Positions 1-5,223 of a stretch of DNA of 5,236 nucleotides are shown piece after piece. The stretch is from Coriobacteriales bacterium (lineage in GTDB: Bacteria > Actinomycetota > Coriobacteriia > Coriobacteriales > UBA8131). Position 1 is the stretch's first letter. Every line of letters starts with the position of its first letter. The notes beneath the pieces were generated by a model. The model had not been told where the DNA came from. It was given only the letters and a program-made list of their open reading frames with translations, and made no database searches. The position numbers and the translations under genes were made by a program. Location of the stretch: the NCBI GenBank assembly GCA_031254255.1, contig JAIRUT010000083.1, positions 1 to 5,236 on the forward strand, given 5' to 3'.

Positions 1-1
1 T

Positions 2-364
2 GATGATGGCAGCATGGACGATATTTCGCAAACGCCCATGGAGAGGGTCGCCCAAAATTCTCAGGCTGGATGGATACTTGCACTACAGAATGTTGTCGAG
101 AGTGAGCCCGAAGTGGAGCCCAAAGCAGAGCCCAAAGCAGAGCCCAGGTTGGAGCCAGACCAGCATCAGGGCATTGAGAAGCATTTCGTATTGGACACTG
201 CAACAGTGCCTGCAACAGAAACTGCAACGGTGCCAGCAGCAAAAACTGCAACGGTGCCGGCAACGGAAACCGCGGCAAAACCCATATCAAATCCTGAAGA
301 AGACATCGTTGCATATCGTGGCACCGAGGAGGATCTAATCACATATCTTGATGTCGATAGGTGA
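2..364 (+). CDS. C-terminal part of an unrecognised repeat-containing protein (5' end outside window)
   Basis: The frame is open from the window edge (first full codon at base 2) to TGA at 362-364, giving 120 residues. The Met codon at 14-16 is probably internal, because the frame stays open before it and no clear ribosome binding site is visible. I do not recognise the family. The visible part has a short ordinary N-terminal stretch, an E-P-x-x tetrapeptide repeat (window residues about 35-52), an eight-residue T-A-T-V-P-A-x-x repeat (about 66-92), and an acidic tail ending in L-D-V-D-R. There is no membrane segment. This looks like a disordered acidic Pro/Ala/Thr tail or linker. Frame +3 is also open across the repeats, but the 24-base copies differ mostly at third positions of this frame (ACA/ACG/ACG, CCT/CCA/CCG), which supports this reading. 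A separate promoter follows, so it is probably not part of the aromatic operon. Confidence 0.72.
   Translation, partial: DDGSMDDISQTPMERVAQNSQAGWILALQNVVESEPEVEPKAEPKAEPRLEPDQHQGIEKHFVLDTATVPATETATVPAAKTATVPATETAAKPISNPEEDIVAYRGTEEDLITYLDVDR
104..157 (+). repeat. 12-base tandem repeat encoding E-P-x-x
   Basis: Four 12-base units (104-115, 116-127, 128-139, 140-151) plus a half unit (152-157) each begin GAGCCC or GAGCCA. They encode E-P-E-V, E-P-K-A, E-P-K-A, E-P-R-L and E-P. Units two and three are identical, which suggests recent slippage duplication. The period is a multiple of three, so copy-number change keeps the frame. Confidence 0.85.
197..277 (+). repeat. 24-base tandem repeat encoding T-A-T-V-P-A-x-x
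   Basis: Three 24-base units (197-220, 221-244, 245-268) plus a 9-base remnant encode T-A-T-V-P-A-T-E, T-A-T-V-P-A-A-K, T-A-T-V-P-A-T-E and T-A-A. Most differences between copies are synonymous in frame +2, indicating selection on the peptide after duplication. The product should be an extended, flexible segment. Confidence 0.85.
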
Positions 365-417
365 TCCAACAGCTCTCCAGCAAGCTGTCAAAAAATCCAC
401 GAATTGTGAATCCCCGA

Positions 418-446
418 TTGACAAGGGTTGGACACCGTATTAGTAT
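418..446 (+). promoter_or_regulatory. Putative sigma70/sigmaA promoter of the aromatic operon
   Basis: A perfect -35 box TTGACA lies at 418-423. After a 17-base spacer comes TAGTAT at 441-446, a 4/6 match to the -10 consensus. Transcription would start near 452-454, about 20 bases before the leader-peptide ATG. The resulting leader RNA, up to the terminator U-run, would be about 170 nucleotides, a normal size for attenuator leaders. The spacing to the downstream elements strengthens the call. Confidence 0.68.
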
Positions 447-473
447 TGATGCAATTCAAGTTGGGAGAAACCG

Positions 474-566
474 ATGAAATGTATTAATGCCGCATTTGAA
501 TACGCCTATTTTTACTTTTATGGCTTTGCCACAAAGGCGATTTCGTTGCGAGCAGTTACCGGTTGA
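474..566 (+). CDS. Phe/Tyr-rich attenuator leader peptide (30 aa)
   Basis: ATG at 474 is preceded by GGGAG (463-467) with six bases between; the frame ends at TGA 564-566. Residues 8-18 read F-E-Y-A-Y-F-Y-F-Y-G-F, that is four Phe (all TTT) and four Tyr (two TAC, two TAT) in eleven residues, with no Trp codon anywhere. This is the signature of a regulatory leader peptide whose translation senses charged tRNA-Phe and tRNA-Tyr, comparable in logic to the pheA leader of E. coli. The last aromatic codon ends at 527, 13 bases before the putative antiterminator arm at 541-550, so a ribosome stalled there would leave that arm free. The C-terminal part (A-T-K-A-I-S-L-R-A-V-T-G) is ordinary. The peptide probably has no function after synthesis. 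The call rests on composition, ribosome binding site, promoter spacing and the terminator that follows; homology was not tested. Confidence 0.85.
   Translation: MKCINAAFEYAYFYFYGFATKAISLRAVTG
498..543 (+). promoter_or_regulatory. Putative anti-antiterminator (1:2) helix over the aromatic codons
   Basis: By hand pairing, 503-507 (CGCCT) matches 535-539 (AGGCG). After a bulged A502, 498-501 pairs with 540-543 (one G-U). The left arm covers the first Tyr codons of the leader peptide, and the right arm takes three bases of the antiterminator arm. A ribosome waiting on the Tyr/Phe codons would break this helix. A small alternative hairpin, CTTTG-CCA-CAAAG (524-536), competes with it. No folding energy was computed. 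Confidence 0.5.
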
Positions 567-603
567 ACGTTTTTCCATAGCTTACCGAGACCCCGCAGCG
601 AAA
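541..603 (+). promoter_or_regulatory. Putative antiterminator (2:3) structure
   Basis: TTTCGTTGCG (541-550) pairs with CGCAGCGAAA (594-603) over ten continuous base pairs, with one G-U. Inside the loop, CGGT (560-563) can also pair with ACCG (584-587). The right arm uses bases 594-596 of the terminator's left stem and most of its loop, so the two structures cannot coexist. Formation would let RNA polymerase read on into aroF when translation stalls at the Phe/Tyr codons. Confidence 0.68.
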
Positions 604-625
604 GAGCCGCGGGGTTTTTTGTTTT
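588..625 (+). terminator. Intrinsic terminator acting as attenuator upstream of aroF
   Basis: CCCCGC (591-596) pairs with GCGGGG (609-614). A590-T615 and flanking bases can extend the stem downward, and 598-599 can pair with 606-607 above one A-C mismatch, leaving a GAAAGA loop. The stem is followed at once by six T, a G and four T (615-625). It lies after the leader-peptide stop and 54 bases before aroF, so unconditional termination here would silence the operon. Its position argues for a regulated attenuator and not an end-of-gene terminator. Confidence 0.88.
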
Positions 626-665
626 GCATACAAGGCAGGTTTGAAAACAGGCGAGTTGAGTACCC

Positions 666-672
666 AAAGGAG
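666..672 (+). promoter_or_regulatory. aroF ribosome binding site
   Basis: AAAGGAG is placed seven bases before ATG 680. It selects this ATG over the in-frame TTG at 641, which lies closer to the terminator and would add 13 residues before the usual family start M-I-V-V-I. Confidence 0.85.
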
Positions 673-679
673 AGCGGAC

Positions 680-1693
680 ATGATTGTAGTTATCAAGCAG
701 AACACCGAAGATAAGAATCTCGAGAATCTGACGGATTGGTTCAAGAGCCAGGGCCTTGGCGTCCATGTCAGCCACGGGGAGTACCAGACCATCCTTGGTC
801 TCATCGGCGATACCCATAATGTGGATATCGACCTGATCAGCGGCTTGGATATTGTGGAGCGCGTCCAGCGCATCAGTGAGCCCTATAAAAATGCCAACCG
901 TAAGTTCCACGATCACGATCTCGTGGTCGACGTCAGCGGAGCACGTATTGGCGATGGACACTTTCAGGTCATCGCTGGGCCTTGCTCCGTGGAGTCGAGG
1001 GAACAGATCTGCGGCATTGCCGCCGACGTCAAGAAGGCCGGTGCACGCCTGATGCGTGGTGGTGCCTTCAAACCTCGCACCTCCCCGTATTCCTTCCAAG
1101 GACTTCGCGACGAGGGGATTGAGCTATTGCTGGAAGCCAAAAGGCAGACCGGCATGCCGATCGTCACAGAGTTGATGAACGTTACCCACCTGCCGCTCTT
1201 TGAGGAGGTCGATGTCATCCAGATCGGTGCTAGAAACATGCAAAACTTTGAGTTGCTGAAGGCTGTCGGAGAGCTGGACAAGCCAGTTTTGCTGAAGCGC
1301 GGCTTAGCCAACACCCTCGAGGAATTGCTGATGAGCGCGGAATATATCATGGCTGGCGGCAACGAGAAGGTCATTTTATGCGAGCGCGGGATCCGCACCT
1401 TTGAGACATCGATGCGCAACACCTTGGATATCTCCGCCGTTCCTATGCTTAAACGTATGACCCATCTACCGGTGGTCATTGACCCCAGCCACGCTGCGGG
1501 CATGTCTTGGATGGTGGCGCCGCTGTCGTTGGCCGCAGCGGCAGTCGGGGCCGATGGCCTGATGATCGAGGTCCACAATGATCCTAGCCATGCCCTTTGT
1601 GACGGGCCACAGGCAATCCTGCCCGAGGAGTTTGCTGAGATCATGGCTAAGGTGGAGAAGATCCTCGAAGTTGTCGGAAAGAGAATTGACTGA
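680..1693 (+). CDS. aroF: 3-deoxy-7-phosphoheptulonate (DAHP) synthase, type I-beta
   Basis: This cytosolic enzyme condenses phosphoenolpyruvate with erythrose 4-phosphate, the committed first step to chorismate. The product is 337 residues. Residues 1 to about 70 match the ferredoxin-like (ACT-like) N-terminal domain found in Thermotoga-type DAHP synthases; the rest is the (beta/alpha)8 catalytic barrel. Visible motifs are G-P-C-S-V-E (100-105, metal-ligand Cys102), R-G-G-A-F-K-P-R-T-S-P (126-136, PEP-binding Lys131), Q-I-G-A-R-N-M-Q-N (181-189), K-R-G (206-208), E-R-G-I-R-T-F-E (235-242), D-P-S-H (268-271, metal His271) and E-V-H-N-D-P (297-302, metal Glu297 and Asp301). Length is typical for the family. 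In T. maritima the N-terminal domain mediates inhibition by Tyr/Phe; feedback here is inferred. It is the first structural gene after the attenuator. The gene symbol is used in the broad clostridial sense. Confidence 0.95.
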   Translation: MIVVIKQNTEDKNLENLTDWFKSQGLGVHVSHGEYQTILGLIGDTHNVDIDLISGLDIVERVQRISEPYKNANRKFHDHDLVVDVSGARIGDGHFQVIAGPCSVESREQICGIAADVKKAGARLMRGGAFKPRTSPYSFQGLRDEGIELLLEAKRQTGMPIVTELMNVTHLPLFEEVDVIQIGARNMQNFELLKAVGELDKPVLLKRGLANTLEELLMSAEYIMAGGNEKVILCERGIRTFETSMRNTLDISAVPMLKRMTHLPVVIDPSHAAGMSWMVAPLSLAAAAVGADGLMIEVHNDPSHALCDGPQAILPEEFAEIMAKVEKILEVVGKRID

Positions 1694-1788
1694 TGATAAC
1701 CCAAGGTGAGCAAAGCGGTGCCCATGGTGGTAGCCGTCGAACTTTTCGAAAAACCGGAACCTATGAGTCAAGGGAGTGCCAGCTATGA
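1693..1788 (+). CDS. Possible 31-codon coupling ORF between aroF and tyrA
   Basis: ATG at 1693 overlaps the aroF stop codon (TGATG, 1691-1695), and the TGA stop at 1786-1788 overlaps the tyrA start (ATGA, 1785-1788). This frame therefore fills the whole 91-base gap. A weak purine-rich ribosome site (GGAAAGAG, 1676-1683) precedes it. The predicted peptide is basic (S-R-R-T-F-R-K in the middle) with no recognisable motif. An open frame of this length is not unlikely by chance, so the precise overlap at both ends is the main argument. It could be a translational-coupling device, a small protein, or accidental. A short hairpin (TCGAA-CTT-TTCGA, 1737-1749) lies inside it. Confidence 0.3.
   Translation: MITQGEQSGAHGGSRRTFRKTGTYESRECQL
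1770..1776 (+). promoter_or_regulatory. tyrA ribosome binding site
   Basis: AAGGGAG lies eight bases before ATG 1785. It overlaps the in-frame GTG at 1776, which makes that upstream start unlikely. The chosen ATG gives M-N-I-G-I-V-G-L-G, the normal start of the Rossmann fold. Confidence 0.85.
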
Positions 1789-2600
1789 ATATCGGCATCG
1801 TTGGCCTCGGCCTGATTGGTGGCTCGATGGCCAAGGCGATCAAGGCCAACACAGCACATACGGTCTATGGTTTTAATTCCAGTACAAATGCCATCTACGC
1901 TGCGCAGCTCTACGGAGCGATTGACGCCGTTCTGGACGAGCGGACCCTGCCGCTTTGCGATTGTGTAATCGTCAGCATTCCGCCCAGGGCAACTGAGGAC
2001 TATATCCGTGAAAATGCATCCCAATTGCGCAAAGATGCACTGGTTGTTGATTGCTGCGGTGTAAAGCGATCAATCACGGACAGTATGCATGACCTGGCCA
2101 CCGCCCAAAGCTTCACCTTCATGGGCGGGCATCCGATGGCCGGCAAGGCGGCATCCGGTTTTAAGGCCTCCAGCGCCTATCTCTTCAAAGGCGCTACGAT
2201 GATCCTTACACCCTATCCGGAGACAGCGATCAGCAAACGCGAACAGGCTCGCGACCTGTTTTTATCTGTTGGTTTCAAAAAAGTGCATTTTTCGACGCCA
2301 GAAATCCATGATAGGAAGATCGCCTACACTTCGCAGTTGCCACATCTGATATCCAATGCCTACGCTAAGAGTATGACGGCCGAAGGCTCCGAGGATGTTG
2401 CGGCCGGCAGCTATCGGGATATGATCCGGGTTTCCAAGTTCAACGAATCGATGTGGACAGAATTGTTCATGGAGAACAGGGATTATTTGATTCCCGAACT
2501 GGATAATTTCATAGCTTGGCTGGAAAAATATAGCCAAACCCTGAAGGCTGCCGATCCGGAGGCTATGGAGTCTTTACTTAGGGAAGGCGGTGAGGGCTGA
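1785..2600 (+). CDS. tyrA: Prephenate (or arogenate) dehydrogenase, short form without ACT domain
   Basis: TyrA oxidatively decarboxylates prephenate to 4-hydroxyphenylpyruvate (or arogenate to tyrosine) with NAD(P)+. The 271-residue product starts with a Rossmann nucleotide-binding motif, G-L-G-L-I-G-G-S (7-14). The catalytic-region signature G-G-H-P-M-A-G is at 114-120 (His116). S-Q-L-P-H (183-187) and A-A-G-S-Y-R-D-M-I-R-V-S (206-217) match the conserved helical dimerisation/substrate-binding domain. At the end of beta-2, where NAD-dependent members often carry Asp, the sequence is G-F-N-S-S (29-33), so cofactor preference is uncertain and NADP+ is possible. There is no C-terminal ACT domain, unlike the longer Bacillus subtilis enzyme, and no fused chorismate mutase. 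Its presence makes tyrosine an expected signal for the leader attenuator. The stop codon directly abuts the aroA start. Confidence 0.92.
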   Translation: MNIGIVGLGLIGGSMAKAIKANTAHTVYGFNSSTNAIYAAQLYGAIDAVLDERTLPLCDCVIVSIPPRATEDYIRENASQLRKDALVVDCCGVKRSITDSMHDLATAQSFTFMGGHPMAGKAASGFKASSAYLFKGATMILTPYPETAISKREQARDLFLSVGFKKVHFSTPEIHDRKIAYTSQLPHLISNAYAKSMTAEGSEDVAAGSYRDMIRVSKFNESMWTELFMENRDYLIPELDNFIAWLEKYSQTLKAADPEAMESLLREGGEG

Positions 2601-4121
2601 ATGGATATACGCATCAGATCGCAGCTGCTTAAAGGCCGCCTTGCGGTCCCTTCCTCCAAATCAGATGCCCATCGTCTCGTGATCTGCGCGGCCTTGTCCG
2701 ACGCACCGACGCAGATCATCCTCAACCAGGTTTCGGATGACATTCAAGCCACCCTGAACTGCCTGCAGGCTTTGGGCGCGAACTATCGGCTGCGTAAGGT
2801 TGCTGTTGAGATAGACACTATTCCCGGTGAACTTGCATACATCGGTGACCAGAAGACCATCAAGCGAGCGCGTGTCAAATACGCACATCTATCTTGCCAG
2901 GAAAGCGGGACGACACTTAGGTTCATGCTTCCGATAGCAGCCTTCGCTTCTGAGGAGGCGCAGTTTTATGGAAGCGGGAGGCTGGGCGCACGTCCGCTGG
3001 AGCCCTTGCTTCAGGCCTTGCGGGAGCATGGTTGTACGATCGAACTGGCTGCCGACGGCGCTGCTGCCGACGGCGCTGCTGGGCTATCTGCCAATACAAA
3101 CGCTGCCGATGGTGGTAATGCTGCTGGTAAAGTTACCTGCGATGGGGTGCCTGCTGACTCATCGTCAGCCAAGACAGACATTCCCATGGGTTCCGAGCAA
3201 GCTTTGTTGAGGGTCAGAGGCCCCCTGCAAAGCGGCAGTTTTACGCTTCCAGGTGACGTCAGTTCGCAGTTCATATCCGGTTTGTTGCTAGCTTTGCCTA
3301 ATCTGCAAGGTGATAGCGAAATCCACATCAATCCACCCTTTGCTTCCAGGGGCTATGTTGACATGACGCTTCAAACGCTGAAGGAATTCAACGTTCAAAT
3401 CGAGCAGCCGGATGCCTTTACCTTCATCGTTCCTGGAGGCCAGCACTACCAATCCCCACGTCTTTTAGCTGCACAGGGGGACTGGTCCAATGCTGCCTTC
3501 TGGCTGGCTGCCAATGTCCTGGGCAGTGATGTCCAAGTTGATGGACTGTTGGAGAATTCTGCTCAGGGAGACAAGGCCGTGGCCGACCTGCTGCGCCTCT
3601 TTAGCCAGGCGGGTTCATCTTCAAGCCGGCCTGAACAGGCTGGACAGATGTTGAAAGACCCTGGTGCTTCCACAGCGATCCCCGACATCCTCGACGTGCT
3701 ATCCGAGATTCCGACTACAATACGCGATAGTCAGATTGCCATTGATGTCGACCAGATCCCCGATCTGGTGCCGATCCTTGCTGTAGTTGCGGCGGCCACT
3801 CCGATCCAGACGGTCTTCAGCAAGGTCGGGCGTCTGCGCGACAAGGAAAGTGACCGTCTGCATGCCGTGATCATGAATCTCACAGCTTTGGGTGTCGAGG
3901 CCTATGCTTGGGGTGATCAACTGGTGGTCAATGGCCAGACTAGCCTGAATGGCGGTATAGTAGAAAGCTTCGGCGATCACCGGATTGTCATGGCTTTCAG
4001 CATTGCCGGGACGATCTCTAAAAAACCGGTGATCATCAAAGGTGCTGAGGCTGTGAGCAAATCCTATCCGCACTTTTTCGAGGACTTCAAAAGACTTGGA
4101 GGTATCTGCGATGTCCTTTAG
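2601..4121 (+). CDS. aroA: 3-phosphoshikimate 1-carboxyvinyltransferase (EPSP synthase) with low-complexity insertions
   Basis: This enzyme joins shikimate 3-phosphate and phosphoenolpyruvate to form EPSP, the sixth step to chorismate. Motifs map onto E. coli AroA: P-S-S-K-S-D-A-H-R (17-25; Lys20, Ser21, Arg25), E-S-G-T-T-L-R (101-107; Gly103 at the Gly96 position), R-P-L (131-133), S-S-Q-F (221-224), I-P-D (386-388; catalytic Asp388), K-E-S-D-R (415-419; Lys415, Glu416, Arg419), G-D-H-R (458-461) and S-K-S-Y-P (486-490; Lys487). The protein has 506 residues against about 425-440 for most bacterial EPSP synthases. The excess sits in an Ala/Asp/Gly/Ser-rich stretch at about 150-196 and a Ser/Pro/Gln-rich stretch at about 337-368. 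Neither touches a catalytic motif, so activity is expected. S-S-Q-F and K-E-S-D-R are class I-like and not class II. ATG 2601 directly follows the tyrA TGA; its ribosome site (AAGGCGG or GAGGG, 2584-2596) lies inside tyrA, implying translational coupling. Confidence 0.95.
   Translation: MDIRIRSQLLKGRLAVPSSKSDAHRLVICAALSDAPTQIILNQVSDDIQATLNCLQALGANYRLRKVAVEIDTIPGELAYIGDQKTIKRARVKYAHLSCQESGTTLRFMLPIAAFASEEAQFYGSGRLGARPLEPLLQALREHGCTIELAADGAAADGAAGLSANTNAADGGNAAGKVTCDGVPADSSSAKTDIPMGSEQALLRVRGPLQSGSFTLPGDVSSQFISGLLLALPNLQGDSEIHINPPFASRGYVDMTLQTLKEFNVQIEQPDAFTFIVPGGQHYQSPRLLAAQGDWSNAAFWLAANVLGSDVQVDGLLENSAQGDKAVADLLRLFSQAGSSSSRPEQAGQMLKDPGASTAIPDILDVLSEIPTTIRDSQIAIDVDQIPDLVPILAVVAAATPIQTVFSKVGRLRDKESDRLHAVIMNLTALGVEAYAWGDQLVVNGQTSLNGGIVESFGDHRIVMAFSIAGTISKKPVIIKGAEAVSKSYPHFFEDFKRLGGICDVL
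3048..3077 (+). repeat. Exact 15-base tandem duplication inside aroA
   Basis: Two identical 15-base copies, GCTGCCGACGGCGCT at 3048-3062 and 3063-3077, encode A-A-D-G-A twice (residues 150-159). Related A-A-D-G-G follows near residue 168. They sit in the first low-complexity insertion and preserve the frame, consistent with slippage growth of a surface loop. Confidence 0.88.
4098..4102 (+). promoter_or_regulatory. aroC ribosome binding site within aroA
   Basis: A perfect GGAGG sits eight bases before ATG 4111. It rules out the in-frame TTG at 4096, which overlaps the Shine-Dalgarno itself. It lies inside the last codons of aroA, so translation of the two genes is probably coupled. Confidence 0.9.
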
Positions 4122-5187
4122 TATTGGTACGAAACTAAAAGTTACGATTTTCGGGCAGTCCCATGCTGTCGCCGTCGGCGTTGTGCTGGATGGCTTGCCA
4201 TCTGGCGAGAGCATCGATCTGGATGAGTTGCAGGCTTTTATGCAGCGTCGAGCCCCGGGCCACAGCTCGGTGTCCAGTGCTCGTCAGGAAAGCGACAGCT
4301 TTGAGGTTTTGAGTGGCCTGGTCAATGGGCGGACCTGCGGGGCACCATTGGCCATGACGATCCGTAACCATGACATTCGCTCCGAAGATTATGCAAAGCT
4401 GCGTAACGTTCCCAGACCCTCACATGCCGACTATCCGGCTTCTGTGAAGTATGGCGATTCCTATGATGGGCGCGGTGGAGGGCAGTTTTCCGGACGTCTG
4501 ACCGCCCCCCTTTGTTTGGCCGGGGGAGTCTGTGCGCAGTTTTTAAAACGTCTGGATATTCAGATAGCTGCCCATATCCAAAGCATAGCCGGCATCCAAG
4601 ATCGACCAATAGATGCACAGTCTGTGGATATCGAAGCCCTACAAGTCGCCGCAAAAGAGGAGATACCGGCACTTAGCAGCGAGGCTGGCAAGATGATGAA
4701 GCAAGTCATCCTTGATGCCAAAGCTGCCGGGGACTCCGTAGGCGGAGTGGTTGAATGTGCGGCTATCGGTCTGCCAGTCGGACTCGGTGAGCCCATCTTT
4801 GGCAGTCTTGAGAGTCGCTTGGCGGCAGCGATCTTTGCCATCCCCGCAGTTCGTGGCATCGAGTTTGGCAGTGGTTTTGATGCTGCTCAGATGCGCGGCA
4901 GTCGGCATAACGACCCCTATGCGCTGGGATCGGATGGTCAAGTTGTCACGACCAGCAATCACCATGGCGGCATTCTCGGGGGTCTGAGCACTGGCATGCC
5001 CCTGATTCTGCGCGTGGCCTTCAAGCCAACGCCCTCCATAGACATGGAACAGCAGTCGGTGGACCTGGTCAACCGTTGCGAGACGTCGCTGTCAATTAAT
5101 GGCCGCCACGACCCCTGCATAGTTCCCCGCGCAGTTCCCTGCGTTGAGGCTGCAACAGCAATAGTGCTAATGGATGCGACGTTGTGA
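4111..5187 (+). CDS. aroC: Chorismate synthase
   Basis: Chorismate synthase removes phosphate from EPSP by 1,4-anti elimination to give chorismate, using reduced FMN without net redox change. The 358-residue product has normal family length. Visible motifs are G-Q-S-H-A (15-19, His18, first signature), R-R-A-P-G (46-50), R-P-S-H-A-D-Y-P (102-109, catalytic-site His105), G-R-G-G-G-Q-F-S-G-R-L-T-A-P (120-133), a central G-D-S-V-G-G-V-V-E (207-215), S-N-H-H-G-G-I-L-G-G (282-291) and the C-terminal signature R-H-D-P-C-I-V-P-R-A-V-P (332-343, His333). The central G-G-G-Q-F-S-G-R replaces the enterobacterial G-G-G-R-S-S-A-R; I recall the F-S-G-R form as usual in clostridial enzymes. aroC overlaps aroA by 11 bases and closes the visible operon. 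No flavin reductase domain is fused, so reduced FMN must come from elsewhere. Confidence 0.95.
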   Translation: MSFSIGTKLKVTIFGQSHAVAVGVVLDGLPSGESIDLDELQAFMQRRAPGHSSVSSARQESDSFEVLSGLVNGRTCGAPLAMTIRNHDIRSEDYAKLRNVPRPSHADYPASVKYGDSYDGRGGGQFSGRLTAPLCLAGGVCAQFLKRLDIQIAAHIQSIAGIQDRPIDAQSVDIEALQVAAKEEIPALSSEAGKMMKQVILDAKAAGDSVGGVVECAAIGLPVGLGEPIFGSLESRLAAAIFAIPAVRGIEFGSGFDAAQMRGSRHNDPYALGSDGQVVTTSNHHGGILGGLSTGMPLILRVAFKPTPSIDMEQQSVDLVNRCETSLSINGRHDPCIVPRAVPCVEAATAIVLMDATL

Positions 5188-5188
5188 T

Positions 5189-5223
5189 CAAAGACAAAAA
5201 GGGGACGGTTCTTTTATGTCTTG
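5189..5223 (+). repeat. Imperfect hairpin resembling a REP-transposase-type repeat
   Basis: Two bases after the aroC stop, AAGACAAAAAG (5191-5201) pairs with CTTTTATGTCTT (5211-5222) with one bulged A, around the loop GGGACGGTT. One more C-G pair closes the base beyond bulged A5190. The core, A-run plus GGGGACGGTT plus CTTTT, resembles a short sequence I recall flanking REP-associated tyrosine transposase genes in Bacillota and other phyla. The window ends 13 bases later, so no transposase or second copy can be seen. No T-run follows the hairpin, so it is a poor intrinsic terminator. Confidence 0.45.

Noticed and set aside
3..338. Open frame +3 across the first gene, giving a Gln/Lys/Pro-rich protein
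   Set aside because: It stays open because of the tandem repeats. Copies of the 24-base repeat vary mainly at third positions of frame +2, so frame +2 is the coding one.
369..388. Inverted repeat ACAGCT/AGCTGT just after the first gene, as a terminator
   Set aside because: The stem is only six pairs with an eight-base loop and is followed by an A-run, not a T-run, on the + strand.
365..679. T-box riboswitch upstream of aroF
   Set aside because: No T-box-like AGGGTGG-N-ACCGCG stretch or long specifier stem is visible. The leader-peptide arrangement explains the region better.
641..679. Upstream TTG start for aroF
   Set aside because: It has no suitable ribosome site. ATG 680 has AAAGGAG at good spacing and gives the usual family N-terminus.
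487..714. 75-codon + strand ORF overlapping leader and aroF
   Set aside because: It runs through the terminator stem and the aroF start, has no ribosome site and resembles no protein.
518..1099. 193-codon minus-strand ORF over aroF, and other long antisense ORFs in the operon
   Set aside because: They are shadows of strongly supported + strand genes, without recognisable motifs.
1743..1752. Palindrome TTTTCGAAAA as an operator
   Set aside because: A single AT-rich 10-base palindrome inside the aroF-tyrA gap has no promoter nearby and is likely chance.
5189..5223. Operon terminator after aroC
   Set aside because: The stem is A/T-rich and bulged and no T-run follows. It fits a mobile-type repeat better, and the true operon end may lie outside the window.
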